Notes: generated from the sequence alone by a model not told the origin. 64,000 bases of DNA from an uncultured Bacteroides sp. (GCA_900551445.1 URWA01000001.1:131634-195633), one strand, 5' to 3'. Numbered from the stretch's first letter, positions 25,778-35,509 are shown. Numbers and translations: made by a program.

Positions 25778-26731
25778 TTAAGCCTCGGTGTTTTTCGGAG
25801 CTTCGGCAGCCGGAGTTACAGTCTCCTTCTTTACGGTTTCCGCCTGGGCAGGATTAGCTGCCGGCTTTTCTACCGTCGGTTTTTCAGCAGCAGGTGTTTC
25901 AGTCTTCGGCTTACGAGGAGGGAAATTCACCGCTATAATAGCATGCTGAGGACATTCCATTTCGCACTTGCGGCAAGATTTACACTTGGCCGGATCAATA
26001 TAAGCCAGGTTGTTTTCCAAGGTAATAGCCTCAAACGGACAAACCTTTACACACTTACCGCAACCGATGCAGGCAGCTGCACAAGCTTTACGGGCCACAG
26101 CCCCTTTGTCCTTGTTGACACACTGCACGTACACTCTCCGGTTGTTCTTTCCTTTCGGGCGAATCTCGATGATGTTACGCGGACAAGCTTTACTACAAGC
26201 TCCACACGCCGTACATTTAGACTCATCCACTTCCGGAAGTCCTGTTTCCGGATTCATGTGAATGGCATCAAACTGGCAAGCCGACACACAGTCACCACAT
26301 CCGAGACAACCGAACGTACATCCTGTTTCACCTCCAAAAGTAGAATTGGCTACCGCACAAGAACGTACACCGTCATACTGCGTCAGCTTCGGACGATTGG
26401 CACAGGTTCCGTTACATCTTACCACTGCCACTTTAGGTTCCGAGGCCACAGCCTCCAGTCCCAAAATGCTTGCTACCTTATCCATAGTAGGCTGACCACC
26501 CACCGGACACATTTTTCCTTCCAGAGAACCGGCCTTCACACAAGCTGCGGCAAAACCGGAACACCCCGGGAAACCACATCCACCGCAATTGGCCTGAGGA
26601 AGAACTTGGGCAACCTGTCCAATGCGAGGATCTTCATACACAGCAAATTTCTTAGAAGCCACGTACAAGATAACAGCTGAAATCAAGCCAATGGCACCCA
26701 GTGAAATCACTGCAACCAAAATTAAACTCAT
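25778..26731 (-). CDS. rnfB: Ion-translocating oxidoreductase subunit RnfB
   Basis: A 317-residue subunit that takes electrons from reduced ferredoxin. One N-terminal helix (LILVAVISLGAIGLISAVILYV) is followed by the 4Fe-4S domain CGGCGFPGCSGFAAAC and then four ferredoxin-type motifs: CLGCGDCVSACQF, CTACGACSKACPR, CIGCGKCVKVCPF and CKSCRKCEMECPQ. The C-terminal 50 residues are rich in Pro, Ala, Glu and Lys and look disordered. Proteobacterial RnfB is near 190 residues with two such motifs, so this is the long form seen in Bacteroides and clostridia. Confidence 0.95.
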   Translation of the reverse strand: MSLILVAVISLGAIGLISAVILYVASKKFAVYEDPRIGQVAQVLPQANCGGCGFPGCSGFAAACVKAGSLEGKMCPVGGQPTMDKVASILGLEAVASEPKVAVVRCNGTCANRPKLTQYDGVRSCAVANSTFGGETGCTFGCLGCGDCVSACQFDAIHMNPETGLPEVDESKCTACGACSKACPRNIIEIRPKGKNNRRVYVQCVNKDKGAVARKACAAACIGCGKCVKVCPFEAITLENNLAYIDPAKCKSCRKCEMECPQHAIIAVNFPPRKPKTETPAAEKPTVEKPAANPAQAETVKKETVTPAAEAPKNTEA

Positions 26732-26748
26732 AATATAAAGTTAGTTTA

Positions 26749-27174
26749 TTAATTATTAATTGATTCCAAAACAAATACAAAAGTACGTCTGAATTTTTCC
26801 CTGCATAAGAAAAGTATCAGATAATAAGGTATAAGCATACACAAAGCAACAAGCGAAGAAACCGCCTCATCCCCCTTTGTCATCCACATGGAAACAAAAA
26901 GTGAAAAAAGCAACACCACAAAAGGAAAAATGAAAGCCCACATTACGGCTTTCATTCCCAAGGATGCTGCTCCGCTTATCATGACCTGACTTCCAATCTG
27001 GCAGTCAAGGCCTTCCTTATTGTACACATCTATCAGTTTTTCTTTAGACTCAGCCGCACTGCAATGCCCTTTTATGCTACATGAAGAGCACGCAGAGGTC
27101 TGTACAATCCTCACTTTCAGATAAGAACCGTTGATGCTTTCCACAATACCTAGATGTTTTATCGTATTAGTCAT
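26749..27174 (-). CDS. RseC/SoxR-reducing-system family protein
   Basis: A 141-residue membrane protein heading the rnf operon. The N-terminus has the cysteine motif CSSCSIKGHCS, and two membrane helices follow (AVMWAFIFPFVVLLFSLFVSMW and VSSLVALCMLIPYYLILFL). RseC-like proteins accompany rnf genes in many bacteria and may help assemble or tune the complex. The ATG at 27174 is chosen because a TACATTTG element (27204-27211) lies just upstream; the frame opens 11 codons earlier. It is 17 nt before rnfB. Confidence 0.88.
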   Translation of the reverse strand: MTNTIKHLGIVESINGSYLKVRIVQTSACSSCSIKGHCSAAESKEKLIDVYNKEGLDCQIGSQVMISGAASLGMKAVMWAFIFPFVVLLFSLFVSMWMTKGDEAVSSLVALCMLIPYYLILFLCREKFRRTFVFVLESINN

Positions 27175-27275
27175 TTTTGCAAACCGTACATTACAAATGT
27201 GTGGCAAATGTACGATAAATATTGTTTTGTTGGTAACGTTAACGGAGAAATTCTGTTTAAAAAAAGTAAATTTAC

Positions 27276-27311
27276 AGGGACAGCTCTACTTATAAAGAAC
27301 TTGCTGTCCCT
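27276..27311. terminator. Hairpin after the threonine dehydratase gene
   Basis: AGGGACAGC (27276-27284) and GCTGTCCCT (27303-27311) form a perfect 9-bp stem 13 nt past the ilvA-like stop. The T-run is poor on both strands. Confidence 0.45.
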
Positions 27312-27323
27312 TATTCCTTTCCG

Positions 27324-28520
27324 TCAATCCACAATAGAATAGCCGGCCTCCAGCAAAGCATTCCGGATTTGCGCGATATGTTCTGCATTACGCGTCTCCA
27401 TCACCAGCCGCAAAAAACAGGCTGTCACATTGCTGTTGTTATTGTTTCGTTCGTGCAAAACAGAAATGATGTTTCCTCCCAAACGAGCTATTACAGCAGC
27501 AACTCCCATCAGTTCTCCAGGTTTATCATGCAAATCGAGCGTCACGGTATAAGAACGTCCGGACATGTCCAGTCCACGGCCAATCACACGACTCAAAATT
27601 GTCACGTCGATATTTCCTCCGGAAACCACGCAAATGGTTTTCTTTCCGGCTACCGGTACCTTATTGAACATGGCAGCTGCAACAGAAACAGCTCCGGCTC
27701 CTTCTGCAATCAGTTTCTGCTGTTCCATCAACGCCAGGATAGCCGCACAAATTTCATCCTCTGTCACCGTTACAATGCCATCCACATACTTGCTACACAA
27801 CTCAAACGTATGTTCTCCCGGCTCCTTTACTGCAATACCATCGGCTACCGTAGACACGGAAGCCAAACATTCACGTTTGGCATGCTCTATCGAACGCAAC
27901 ATACTAGGAGCTCCCGATGCCTGCACTCCATACACCTTCACATCAGGTTTTAATGACTTCAATGCATAAACCACACCCGAGATCAGCCCTCCTCCACCGA
28001 CCGGTACAATTACCACATCCACATCCGGAAGCTGATTCAATAATTCCAGTCCGATGGTTCCCTGTCCAGCAATGACATATTCATCGTCAAAAGGATGAAT
28101 AAAAGTGTACCCTTTTTCCTCTTTCAGTTCTAAGGCCTTTTGATACGCATCATCATATACGCCCGGAACCAAACAAACTTCAGCCCCATAACGTTTGGTT
28201 GCCTCCACTTTTGAAATTGGAGCCCCTTCCGGTAAACAAATCAATGATTTTATTCCGTGCTTGGTGGCTCCCAATGCCACCCCTTGTGCATGATTTCCCG
28301 CCGAACAGGCAATCACTCCTTTCGCCTTTTCTTCATCTGTCAGGCGAGATATCTTATAACATGCTCCACGCAGTTTAAAAGACCCGGTATATTGCAAATT
28401 CTCCGGCTTTAAATAAATCTGACTTTCTGGATTTATTTGGGGAGCATAAATCAAATCTGTTCTTCGTATTACATTTTTTAAAGCAAATGAAGCTCGATAA
28501 ATACAATCCAATGTTAACAT
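27324..28520 (-). CDS. ilvA: Threonine dehydratase with ACT domain
   Basis: A 398-residue PLP enzyme that deaminates threonine to 2-oxobutanoate, the first step toward isoleucine. The PLP lysine is in GSFKLRGA, the phosphate-binding glycine loop is VPVGGGGLISG, and ACSAGNHAQGVALGA is conserved. A C-terminal ACT-like domain (about 320-398, SYTVTLDLHDKPGELMGVAA) is of the short type found in TdcB-like biodegradative/IlvA forms. Whether it is feedback inhibited by isoleucine is not decidable here. A TACATTTG element at 28549-28556 lies upstream. The ilvDBNC operon is 31 kb away. Confidence 0.9.
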   Translation of the reverse strand: MLTLDCIYRASFALKNVIRRTDLIYAPQINPESQIYLKPENLQYTGSFKLRGACYKISRLTDEEKAKGVIACSAGNHAQGVALGATKHGIKSLICLPEGAPISKVEATKRYGAEVCLVPGVYDDAYQKALELKEEKGYTFIHPFDDEYVIAGQGTIGLELLNQLPDVDVVIVPVGGGGLISGVVYALKSLKPDVKVYGVQASGAPSMLRSIEHAKRECLASVSTVADGIAVKEPGEHTFELCSKYVDGIVTVTEDEICAAILALMEQQKLIAEGAGAVSVAAAMFNKVPVAGKKTICVVSGGNIDVTILSRVIGRGLDMSGRSYTVTLDLHDKPGELMGVAAVIARLGGNIISVLHERNNNNSNVTACFLRLVMETRNAEHIAQIRNALLEAGYSIVD

Positions 28521-28600
28521 AAAGACATTATTTTATTGTTTTCACATGCAAATGTACGAAAAACATTCTACTTTAAAAGAAAAAATTCGAGAAACAAGAA

Positions 28601-28640
28601 AAAAAGCATCCAGATAGAAAAATCTATCTGAATGCTTTTT
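28601..28640. terminator. Bidirectional terminator after the sigma factor gene
   Basis: AAAAAGCATCCAGATAG (28601-28617) pairs with CTATCTGAATGCTTTTT (28624-28640), one mismatch, with a 6-nt loop and A/T runs on both sides. It ends the sigma gene on the minus strand. Confidence 0.85.
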
Positions 28641-28647
28641 CTTCAAG

Positions 28648-29247
28648 TTATAGATTACCTTTCAAGAAATCTATATCAATTCCCTTATCCCTCAGTCTTT
28701 TTCGAATTTTGGCCAGAATCCTTTTGCAACGTTTAAAACATGCAGACTTACTGATGTTTCTCTCTTTGCCAGCCTGACGGAAACTCATTTCATGGAAGAA
28801 AAGGTCCCAGATTAATACTCGTTCAAACGGAGTGAGTTCCAGCATAAGCTCACCGAGCGAACAACAAAACCGCTCATACATAATGAAAAACTTCAAAGGC
28901 CGGCCTCTATTCACCAATCCCATTGCAGAAAAGGATTCATCGTTTAAAAGGATTACTCGAGGAGCTCTCTGTTTTCTGCGATAATAATCACGTACCATAT
29001 TCATCGCAATGGTTAACACCCATGCCCTAAAACGCCCCTCTTCATGATAGGATTTATCGAAAGCTTCAAGCGCTTTCAACAAAATTTCCTGACGCAAATT
29101 ATGAGCATCATCCTCATTATGAATATGAGAATTGACATAAGCATCTACCATAAGTATACATTTCTGAAAAAGAACTTTTTTCTTTTTACTTAACTCTGAA
29201 TTATCCGATCCATACCAAGGACGGCTTAAATGATTATTCTCTTCCAT
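28648..29247 (-). CDS. RNA polymerase ECF-type sigma factor
   Basis: A 199-residue sigma-70 family protein. Region 2 is visible as DDAHNLRQEILLKALEAF and FRAWVLTIAMNMVRDYYRRK; region 4 is LTPFERVLIWDLFFHEMSFRQAGKERNISKSACFKRCKRIL, a helix-turn-helix. It has no adjacent anti-sigma gene, so it is not a typical SusCD-linked ECF. The ATG at 29247 is preferred over a TTG eight codons upstream. The regulon is unknown. Confidence 0.85.
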   Translation of the reverse strand: MEENNHLSRPWYGSDNSELSKKKKVLFQKCILMVDAYVNSHIHNEDDAHNLRQEILLKALEAFDKSYHEEGRFRAWVLTIAMNMVRDYYRRKQRAPRVILLNDESFSAMGLVNRGRPLKFFIMYERFCCSLGELMLELTPFERVLIWDLFFHEMSFRQAGKERNISKSACFKRCKRILAKIRKRLRDKGIDIDFLKGNL

Positions 29248-29547
29248 CTTTTTGATTGTTAGACCCCACAAATTTTAATTCTATTATTCATTTTAAATTA
29301 AAAAAAGTAAGATAATTAAATTAATACTTTTGATTTTCCAAATAATAGATTTAACAACAATTAAAAAAGGTACCTATTGTCAATCATTTTAAAACCTCTT
29401 ATTTCGATAACAAAACTAAGCATTTATATTTGTAGATACAACAAAACGAGAAAAAAGTTTTAAAAGTTTTTTTCCAAATGAACAAAAAAAGAGGTATCAA
29501 AAGGACTACATCCAGCCTTTTTGACACCTCCATATTGCAAATGAGCA
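29248..29547. other. 300-nt AT-rich gap between the sigma factor and lepA genes
   Basis: It holds the lepA terminator (29484-29530) and, near 29402-29432, a plus-strand TTTC, 19 nt, TATATTTG pair that resembles a promoter but points at the lepA 3' end with no gene after it. Nothing else is recognisable. Confidence 0.5.
29484..29530 (-). terminator. Terminator of lepA
   Basis: GAGGTATCAAAAGG (29491-29504) and CCTTTTTGACACCTC (29516-29530) form a stem that, on the minus strand, runs into seven T (29490-29484). Confidence 0.85.
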
Positions 29548-31329
29548 TTAATCTAGCTTCAGCACTGCTAAAAAAGCCTTCTGAGGAACTTCTACCGTAC
29601 CAATCTGCTTCATACGTTTTTTTCCTCTTTTTTGTTTCTCCAACAGTTTACGCTTACGACTTACGTCACCTCCGTAACATTTAGCCGTCACATCCTTTCG
29701 AACAGCCTTGATGGTTTCACGGGCAATAATTTTGGCTCCAATAGCTGCCTGAATAGCAATTTCGAACTGTTGACGTGGAATCAATTCCTTCAATTTCTCA
29801 CACATCCGACGGCCTAAATCATAGGCATTATCAAAATGCGTCAAAGTAGACAACGCATCCACCGACTCCCCGTTAAGAAGGATGTCCAGCTTCACAAGCT
29901 TAGAGGGACGAAATCCACACTGATGATAATCGAACGAAGCATATCCTTTAGAAATGCTTTTTAACTTATCATAGAAATCAATCACAATTTCACCCAAAGG
30001 CATCTTATAATGAAGTTCCACACGATTTCCAGAAATGTAATCCTGTTTCACCAGTTCACCGCGCTTACCCAGACACAAAGTCATAATCGGACCAATATAA
30101 TCGGTCGCCGTAATGATGGAAGCATCAATATAAGGTTCTTCAATATGATCTATTAAAGTAGGATCGGGCATTCCTCCCGGATTATGCACCTCCTGCACTC
30201 CGCCCTGCTTATCGTAAACCATATAAGATACGTTCGGTACGGTGGTAATGACATTCATGTCAAACTCACGATCCAAACGTTCCTGCACAATCTCCATGTG
30301 AAGCAGTCCCAAAAAGCCGCATCGGAAACCAAATCCCAATGCAAGAGACGATTCCGGCTGGAAAGTCAGAGACGCATCATTCAACTGCAGTTTTTCCAGC
30401 GAAGCCCGCAAGTTTTCATAATCTTCAGCTTCTATCGGATAAACTCCGGCAAATACCATCGGCTTCACTTCCTCGAATCCGTCAATCGCCTTATCACACG
30501 GACGGTCAATATGTGTAATAGTATCGCCGACCTTCACTTCCTTTGAGGTCTTGATACCAGAAATAATATATCCTACATCGCCCGTACGAAGTTCTTTCCG
30601 CGGCACCATATCCATTTTTAACACACCGACTTCGTCCGCATCATATTCTTTTCCGGTATTAAAGAATTTCACCTTATCACCTGTACGAATCACTCCGTTT
30701 TCTACTTTAAAGTATGCAATAATACCCCGGAAAGAATTGAAAACTGAATCGAAAATCAACGCCTGCAACGGTGCATTCTCATCACCTTGAGGAGCCGGAA
30801 TCCGTTCTACTACGGCCTGCAGAATCTCTTCTACTCCCATTCCGGTCTTTCCAGAGGCACGGATAATATCTTCACGCTTACACCCCAGCAGGTCCACGAT
30901 TTCATCTTCCACCTCTTCCGGCATCGCACTGGCCATATCACACTTGTTCATTACCGGAATGATTTCCAAGTCATGTTCCAATGCCATATACAGATTCGAG
31001 ATAGTCTGAGCTTGTACACCCTGCGAAGCATCCACCACCAGCAAAGCACCTTCACAGGCTGCAATGGAACGAGACACCTCATAAGAGAAGTCCACATGTC
31101 CCGGAGTGTCAATCAGATTCAAAATGTATTTCTCACCTTTATAATTATACTCCATCTGAATGGCATGGCTCTTGATCGTTATACCACGCTCGCGTTCCAA
31201 ATCCATATCATCCAGCATCTGTCCTTCCGTAATCTTGATGGTCTGCGTATATTCCAGCAAGCGGTCGGCCAAAGTGGACTTACCGTGATCAATATGTGCA
31301 ATAATGCAAAAGTTTCGTATATTCTTCAT
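29548..31329 (-). CDS. lepA: Elongation factor 4 (LepA)
   Basis: A 593-residue translational GTPase. G1 is AHIDHGKSTLADRLLEYT, G2 RGITIKSHA, G3 DTPGHVDF and G4 NKCDMASA. The LepA-specific C-terminal domain (after about residue 490) ends in KRKLLEKQKRGKKRMKQIG and VPQKAFLAVLKLD. It back-translocates or rescues stalled ribosomes. Length is standard (about 595-600). A TATCTTTG element (31362-31369) lies upstream on the minus strand; the region to lemA is a divergent promoter. Confidence 0.98.
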   Translation of the reverse strand: MKNIRNFCIIAHIDHGKSTLADRLLEYTQTIKITEGQMLDDMDLERERGITIKSHAIQMEYNYKGEKYILNLIDTPGHVDFSYEVSRSIAACEGALLVVDASQGVQAQTISNLYMALEHDLEIIPVMNKCDMASAMPEEVEDEIVDLLGCKREDIIRASGKTGMGVEEILQAVVERIPAPQGDENAPLQALIFDSVFNSFRGIIAYFKVENGVIRTGDKVKFFNTGKEYDADEVGVLKMDMVPRKELRTGDVGYIISGIKTSKEVKVGDTITHIDRPCDKAIDGFEEVKPMVFAGVYPIEAEDYENLRASLEKLQLNDASLTFQPESSLALGFGFRCGFLGLLHMEIVQERLDREFDMNVITTVPNVSYMVYDKQGGVQEVHNPGGMPDPTLIDHIEEPYIDASIITATDYIGPIMTLCLGKRGELVKQDYISGNRVELHYKMPLGEIVIDFYDKLKSISKGYASFDYHQCGFRPSKLVKLDILLNGESVDALSTLTHFDNAYDLGRRMCEKLKELIPRQQFEIAIQAAIGAKIIARETIKAVRKDVTAKCYGGDVSRKRKLLEKQKRGKKRMKQIGTVEVPQKAFLAVLKLD

Positions 31330-31391
31330 ATATAATATTACAACTTATCAAAATTATTGTGCAAAGATAGGCAAAAAAAGAGATTTTTGTG

Positions 31392-31399
31392 TATGTTTG
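31392..31399 (+). promoter_or_regulatory. Minus-7 element of lemA
   Basis: TATGTTTG matches TAnnTTTG and places the transcription start near 31406. The long frame from 31357 would begin upstream of it, so the ATG at 31435 is used. Confidence 0.55.
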
Positions 31400-31434
31400 C
31401 CTTTGAAACTAATTATAAAACATCATTAACACGT

Positions 31435-32016
31435 ATGAAAAAAACATGGATTATTCTCATCGCAGTAGTCGCTGTCATAGTAATTTACTGCGTAAGTTCG
31501 TATAACTCTTTAGTCACTCAAGAAGAAACTGTAGGCACTGCATGGAGCAATGTAGAAAACCAATACCAACGTCGTTCCGACCTGATTCCAAACTTGGTCA
31601 ACACCGTCAAAGGGTATGCCGCTCATGAAAAGGAAACTTTCGACGCCGTAGTGTCTGCCAGAGCCAAAGCCACCCAGATGAACATCGACATAGACGACCT
31701 GACACCTGAAAAGATTGCCGCATACCAGAAAGCGCAAGGAGAAGTAGGCAGTGCCTTGGGCCGTCTGCTTGCTGTTTCTGAAAATTACCCGGACCTGAAA
31801 GCCAACGAGAACTTCAAGGAGTTGCAGGCACAATTGGAAGGAACCGAGAACCGAATCAGCGTAGAACGCCGGAAATTCAACGAAACGGCCCGCGAATACA
31901 ATACCAGCATCCGCCGTTTCCCGAAAAACATCGTTGCCGGCTTGTTCGGATTTGAGAAACGTCCTTACTTCGAAGCGGAAGAAGGCAGCGAAAAAGCTCC
32001 GGAAGTAAAGTTCTAA
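31435..32016 (+). CDS. LemA family protein
   Basis: A 193-residue protein with one N-terminal membrane helix (TWIILIAVVAVIVIYCVSSYNSLV) and a long helical bundle beginning TAWSNVENQYQRRSDLIPNLV, the LemA signature. SVERRKFNETAREYN and FPKNIVAGLFGF are also conserved. Function is not settled; the family is often next to TPM-domain proteins, as here (13-nt gap). Confidence 0.93.
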   Translation: MKKTWIILIAVVAVIVIYCVSSYNSLVTQEETVGTAWSNVENQYQRRSDLIPNLVNTVKGYAAHEKETFDAVVSARAKATQMNIDIDDLTPEKIAAYQKAQGEVGSALGRLLAVSENYPDLKANENFKELQAQLEGTENRISVERRKFNETAREYNTSIRRFPKNIVAGLFGFEKRPYFEAEEGSEKAPEVKF

Positions 32017-32029
32017 ACCGGACTTATTC

Positions 32030-32962
32030 ATGAAACGCTACCTCTTATTATTAGGGACACTCTTCCTACTGACCGCTTCTTTCTGTCACTTGCAGGCAGA
32101 AGGATACAAGGTGGAAGACATTCCCATGGTACATTTGCAGAATCGGACAAGGTATGTCAGCAACCCCGACGGCGTATTAAGTGAGGCCGCCGTAGCCATC
32201 ATGGATACGACCCTTTTCGCCTTGGAGCAGAAAACCGGCATACAGACACTCGTTGTAGCCGTCCGACAAATCGAAGGAAAAGACTGTTTCGATTTCGCCT
32301 ATCAGCTCGGTGAAAAAAACGGAGTCGGCCAAAAAGGAAAAGACAACGGACTGGTCATCCTGCTGGTTACCGAAGAACGATGCATCCAGTTTGCCACCGG
32401 ATACGGTCTGGAAGGCATCCTACCAGATGCCATCTGCAAACGTATCCAAACCCGCTACATGAATCCTTACCTAAGCAAAGGTGACTGGGATACCGGTATG
32501 ATGGCAGGAGTCCAAGCCGTACGCCAGATACTGGATAAGAGTTCCGGATCCCCCACTCCACCCGAAAGAGAATCCGACAACCTCCTGCTCTTCATTGTAC
32601 TAGGATGCTGTTTCATATTGGTTCCGACCCTGCTTTGGTATTCGGCACGTCAGCGGAACAAATGTCCCAACTGTCACAAACATACCTTGAAACAGGTTTC
32701 CGTCCGTACTATTTCCAGTGTAGGAGGCATACGTACGGAAGAAATCACCTACCTATGCAGCCATTGCGGACATGTGCGCCGCACCCAACGGAAAGTCAAT
32801 GACGATGATTTCCACCACCGAGGCGGAAACGGAGGGCCGTTCTTAGGAGGACCGTTCTTTGGCGGTGGATTCGGAAGAGGCGGAGGTTTCGGTGGCGGCT
32901 TCGGAGGAGGAAGTTTCGGAGGAGGCAGCTTTGGCGGCGGAGGGGCCGGAAGCAAATTCTGA
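32030..32962 (+). CDS. TPM-domain membrane protein (YgcG-like)
   Basis: A 310-residue protein. A signal peptide (LLLLGTLFLLTASFCHLQA) precedes a TPM domain (about 40-175) with VSNPDGVLSEAAVAIMD and GKDNGLVILLV, RCIQFATGYGLEGILPD. A membrane helix is near 187-205. A small zinc-ribbon-like pair CPNC and CSHCGH follows, and the end is a Gly/Phe/Ser-rich tail with repeated GGGFGG-type blocks, a common TPM ending. It probably acts with LemA in the envelope. Confidence 0.88.
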   Translation: MKRYLLLLGTLFLLTASFCHLQAEGYKVEDIPMVHLQNRTRYVSNPDGVLSEAAVAIMDTTLFALEQKTGIQTLVVAVRQIEGKDCFDFAYQLGEKNGVGQKGKDNGLVILLVTEERCIQFATGYGLEGILPDAICKRIQTRYMNPYLSKGDWDTGMMAGVQAVRQILDKSSGSPTPPERESDNLLLFIVLGCCFILVPTLLWYSARQRNKCPNCHKHTLKQVSVRTISSVGGIRTEEITYLCSHCGHVRRTQRKVNDDDFHHRGGNGGPFLGGPFFGGGFGRGGGFGGGFGGGSFGGGSFGGGGAGSKF

Positions 32963-32989
32963 TTACAATCACAATTATACTATACAACC

Positions 32990-34069
32990 ATGTACAACAA
33001 CACTTTTGGAAATATCTTCCGTCTCACCAGCTTCGGTGAATCACACGGAAAAGCTATAGGCGGCGTCATCGACGGATTTCCCGCAGGTATCGCCATCGAT
33101 ATGGATTTCATTCAACGGGAACTGGCTCGTCGCCGGCCCGGTCAATCTTCCATCACCACAGCCCGCAAAGAAGCCGATGAAGTGGAATTCCTTTCCGGTA
33201 TCTACGAAGGCGTATCTACAGGCTGCCCCATCGGATTTGTCGTATGGAACACCAACCAACACTCCAACGACTATGACAACATGAAAGAGGTATTCCGTCC
33301 TTCGCATGCCGATTTCACCTACACGCAGAAATATGGTGTACGCGACCACCGTGGAGGCGGACGTTCGTCTGCCCGTGAAACCATCGCTCGTGTAGTGGGA
33401 GGAGCACTGGCCAAACTGGCCCTGAAACAGTTGGGAGTTCGTATCACAGCCTTCACCTCACAGGTAGGGACCTTCAAACTGGACAAAGATTATACCCAAT
33501 ATGATTTGAGTACCATCGAAAATAATCCCGTACGCTGCCCCGACCAGGAATTGGCTCAGAAAATGGCCGATTTCATCTACCAGACCAAAGGGGAAGGCGA
33601 TACCATCGGTGGTGTTATCAGCTGTGTCATTCAAGGGTGCCCCATCGGACTGGGACAGCCCGTCTTTGGAAAGCTTCATGCCGCTTTGGGCAATGCCATG
33701 CTCAGCATCAATGCCGTCAAGGGATTTGAATACGGGCAAGGTTTCGGAAACATGGATATGAAAGGCAGTCAGCAAAACGATATCTTTTATCGCGAAGGTG
33801 ACAGAATCGCCTTCCGCACCAACCGTTCCGGAGGTATTCAAGGAGGTATTAGCAACGGACAAGACATTTACTTCCGGGTTGCCTTCAAACCTGTCGCTAC
33901 CGTACTGATGGAACAACCCACAGTCGACATTCATGGCAATGAAACCATTTTAAAGGCACGTGGCCGTCACGACCCTTGCGTTCTGCCTCGTGCAGTACCC
34001 ATTGTAGAGGCTATGGCAGCCATGACCATCCTCGATTATTATTTGCTCAATAAAACGACCCATTTATAA
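32990..34069 (+). CDS. aroC: Chorismate synthase
   Basis: A 359-residue FMN-dependent enzyme that makes chorismate from EPSP. Motifs are GESHGKAIGGVIDGFPAG at 16-33, RRPGQSSITTARKE, DHRGGGRSSARETIARV, and RSGGIQGGISNGQDI with RHDPCVLPRAVPIVEAM near the end, all diagnostic. It begins 27 nt after the TPM gene and ends 10 nt before the M20 peptidase gene. Confidence 0.98.
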   Translation: MYNNTFGNIFRLTSFGESHGKAIGGVIDGFPAGIAIDMDFIQRELARRRPGQSSITTARKEADEVEFLSGIYEGVSTGCPIGFVVWNTNQHSNDYDNMKEVFRPSHADFTYTQKYGVRDHRGGGRSSARETIARVVGGALAKLALKQLGVRITAFTSQVGTFKLDKDYTQYDLSTIENNPVRCPDQELAQKMADFIYQTKGEGDTIGGVISCVIQGCPIGLGQPVFGKLHAALGNAMLSINAVKGFEYGQGFGNMDMKGSQQNDIFYREGDRIAFRTNRSGGIQGGISNGQDIYFRVAFKPVATVLMEQPTVDIHGNETILKARGRHDPCVLPRAVPIVEAMAAMTILDYYLLNKTTHL

Positions 34070-34079
34070 ACAAAACCAC

Positions 34080-35435
34080 ATGGAAATCAAACAATACATA
34101 CAAGCAAACGAAGCACGGTTCCTCGACGAACTGTTCAGCCTCATCCGTATTCCCAGCATCAGTGCTCTACCTGAACACAAGGAAGATATGCTAGCCTGTG
34201 CCGAACGCTGGCGTCAGCTGTTGCTCGAAGCAGGGGCCGACGAAGCCATGATAATGCCTTCAGAAGGACATCCGCTGGTCTATGCCGAAAAACGTGTCAG
34301 CCCCGATGCCCCCACCGTGCTGGTATATGCCCACTACGACGTGATGCCGGCCGAACCACTGGAATTGTGGAAGAATCCGCCTTTCGAACCGCAAATACGC
34401 GACGGACATATCTGGGCCCGTGGAGCCGACGACGACAAAGGGCAGTCCATGATTCAAGTCAAAGCCTTCGAATACCTCGTACGCGAAGGCTTGCTCACCC
34501 ATAATGTGAAATTCATTTTTGAAGGAGAAGAAGAAATCGGTTCACCGAGTCTGAACGCTTTCCTGAAAGCCCACAAAGAACTGCTGAAAGCCGATGTCAT
34601 TCTGGTGTCAGACACCAGCATGCTGAGCGCAGACCTTCCCTCCCTCACTACCGGACTAAGGGGACTGGCCTACTGGGAAATCGAAGTGACCGGTCCGAAC
34701 CGTGACCTCCATTCCGGACATTTCGGCGGGGCCGTAGCCAACCCTATCAACGTGCTCTGCGATTTACTGTCTAAAGTCATCGATGCAGATGGACGCATTG
34801 CCATTCCTCATTTCTACGACGACGTGGAAGAAGTGCCGGCCGCTGAACGCGAAATGATTGCCCAAATTCCATTCGATGAAAAGAAATACATGGAAGCTAT
34901 CGGCGTAAAAGCCCTGAAAGGTGAAAAAGGCTACTCTACCCTGGAGCGAAACAGTTGCCGCCCGTCATTTGACGTTTGTGGTATCTGGGGAGGATACACC
35001 GGCGAAGGCTCCAAGACCGTATTGCCTTCCAAAGCCTACGCCAAGGTTTCCAGCCGTCTGGTTCCTCACCAGCAACATGAAAAGATTTCTCAGTTGTTTG
35101 TAGATTACCTCACCCAGCAGGCTCCAGACTATGTGCAAGTGAAAGTCACTCCCTTACATGGAGGGGAAGGATATGTCTGCCCGATTGACCATCCAGCCTA
35201 TAAAGCTGCAGAAAAAGGGTTCGAAAAAGCCTTTGGAAAGAAGCCGCTGGCTGTACGTCGTGGAGGAAGCATCCCCATCATCAGCGACTTCGAACAGATT
35301 CTCGGTGTCAAGACCATCTTGATGGGATTTGGACTGGAAAGCGATGCCATTCACTCCCCGAATGAAAACTTCTCACTCGATATTTTCAGAAAAGGAATAG
35401 AAGCCGTATCAGAATTCCATTTGCAATACAAATAA
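34080..35435 (+). CDS. M20-family dipeptidase
   Basis: A 451-residue metallopeptidase. The zinc ligands are in YAHYDVMP, WARGADDDKGQ and FEGEEEIGSPS; the dimerisation lid begins near residue 200 with GLAYWEIEVTGPNRDLHSGHFGG. The final histidine is in MGFGLESDAIHSPNENF. No signal peptide is present, so it is cytoplasmic. It resembles carnosinase-like dipeptidases; the substrate is not known. Confidence 0.92.
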   Translation: MEIKQYIQANEARFLDELFSLIRIPSISALPEHKEDMLACAERWRQLLLEAGADEAMIMPSEGHPLVYAEKRVSPDAPTVLVYAHYDVMPAEPLELWKNPPFEPQIRDGHIWARGADDDKGQSMIQVKAFEYLVREGLLTHNVKFIFEGEEEIGSPSLNAFLKAHKELLKADVILVSDTSMLSADLPSLTTGLRGLAYWEIEVTGPNRDLHSGHFGGAVANPINVLCDLLSKVIDADGRIAIPHFYDDVEEVPAAEREMIAQIPFDEKKYMEAIGVKALKGEKGYSTLERNSCRPSFDVCGIWGGYTGEGSKTVLPSKAYAKVSSRLVPHQQHEKISQLFVDYLTQQAPDYVQVKVTPLHGGEGYVCPIDHPAYKAAEKGFEKAFGKKPLAVRRGGSIPIISDFEQILGVKTILMGFGLESDAIHSPNENFSLDIFRKGIEAVSEFHLQYK

Positions 35436-35440
35436 CCTCA

Positions 35441-35509
35441 AAAGCCGCCTCAAAATGGGATTTGAAAAATCAGCAGGAACCATTCTTTTTCCTGTTTTGA
35501 GGCAGCCTT
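35441..35509. terminator. Terminator-like nested hairpin after the M20 peptidase
   Basis: AAAGCCGCCTCAAAA (35441-35454 region) pairs with TTTTGAGGCAGCCTT (35495-35509) with one mismatch, and an inner CAGGAA/TTCCTG hairpin sits inside. The arms resemble those at 19107-19285. Confidence 0.7.

Noticed and set aside
29402..29432. Plus-strand promoter-like pair between the sigma factor and lepA
   Set aside because: It has one mismatch and points into the 3' end of lepA with no gene or plus-strand terminator after it.
32749..32955. Proline-rich frame antisense to the TPM protein tail
   Set aside because: It is the complement of the glycine-rich repeat and so an artefact of composition.
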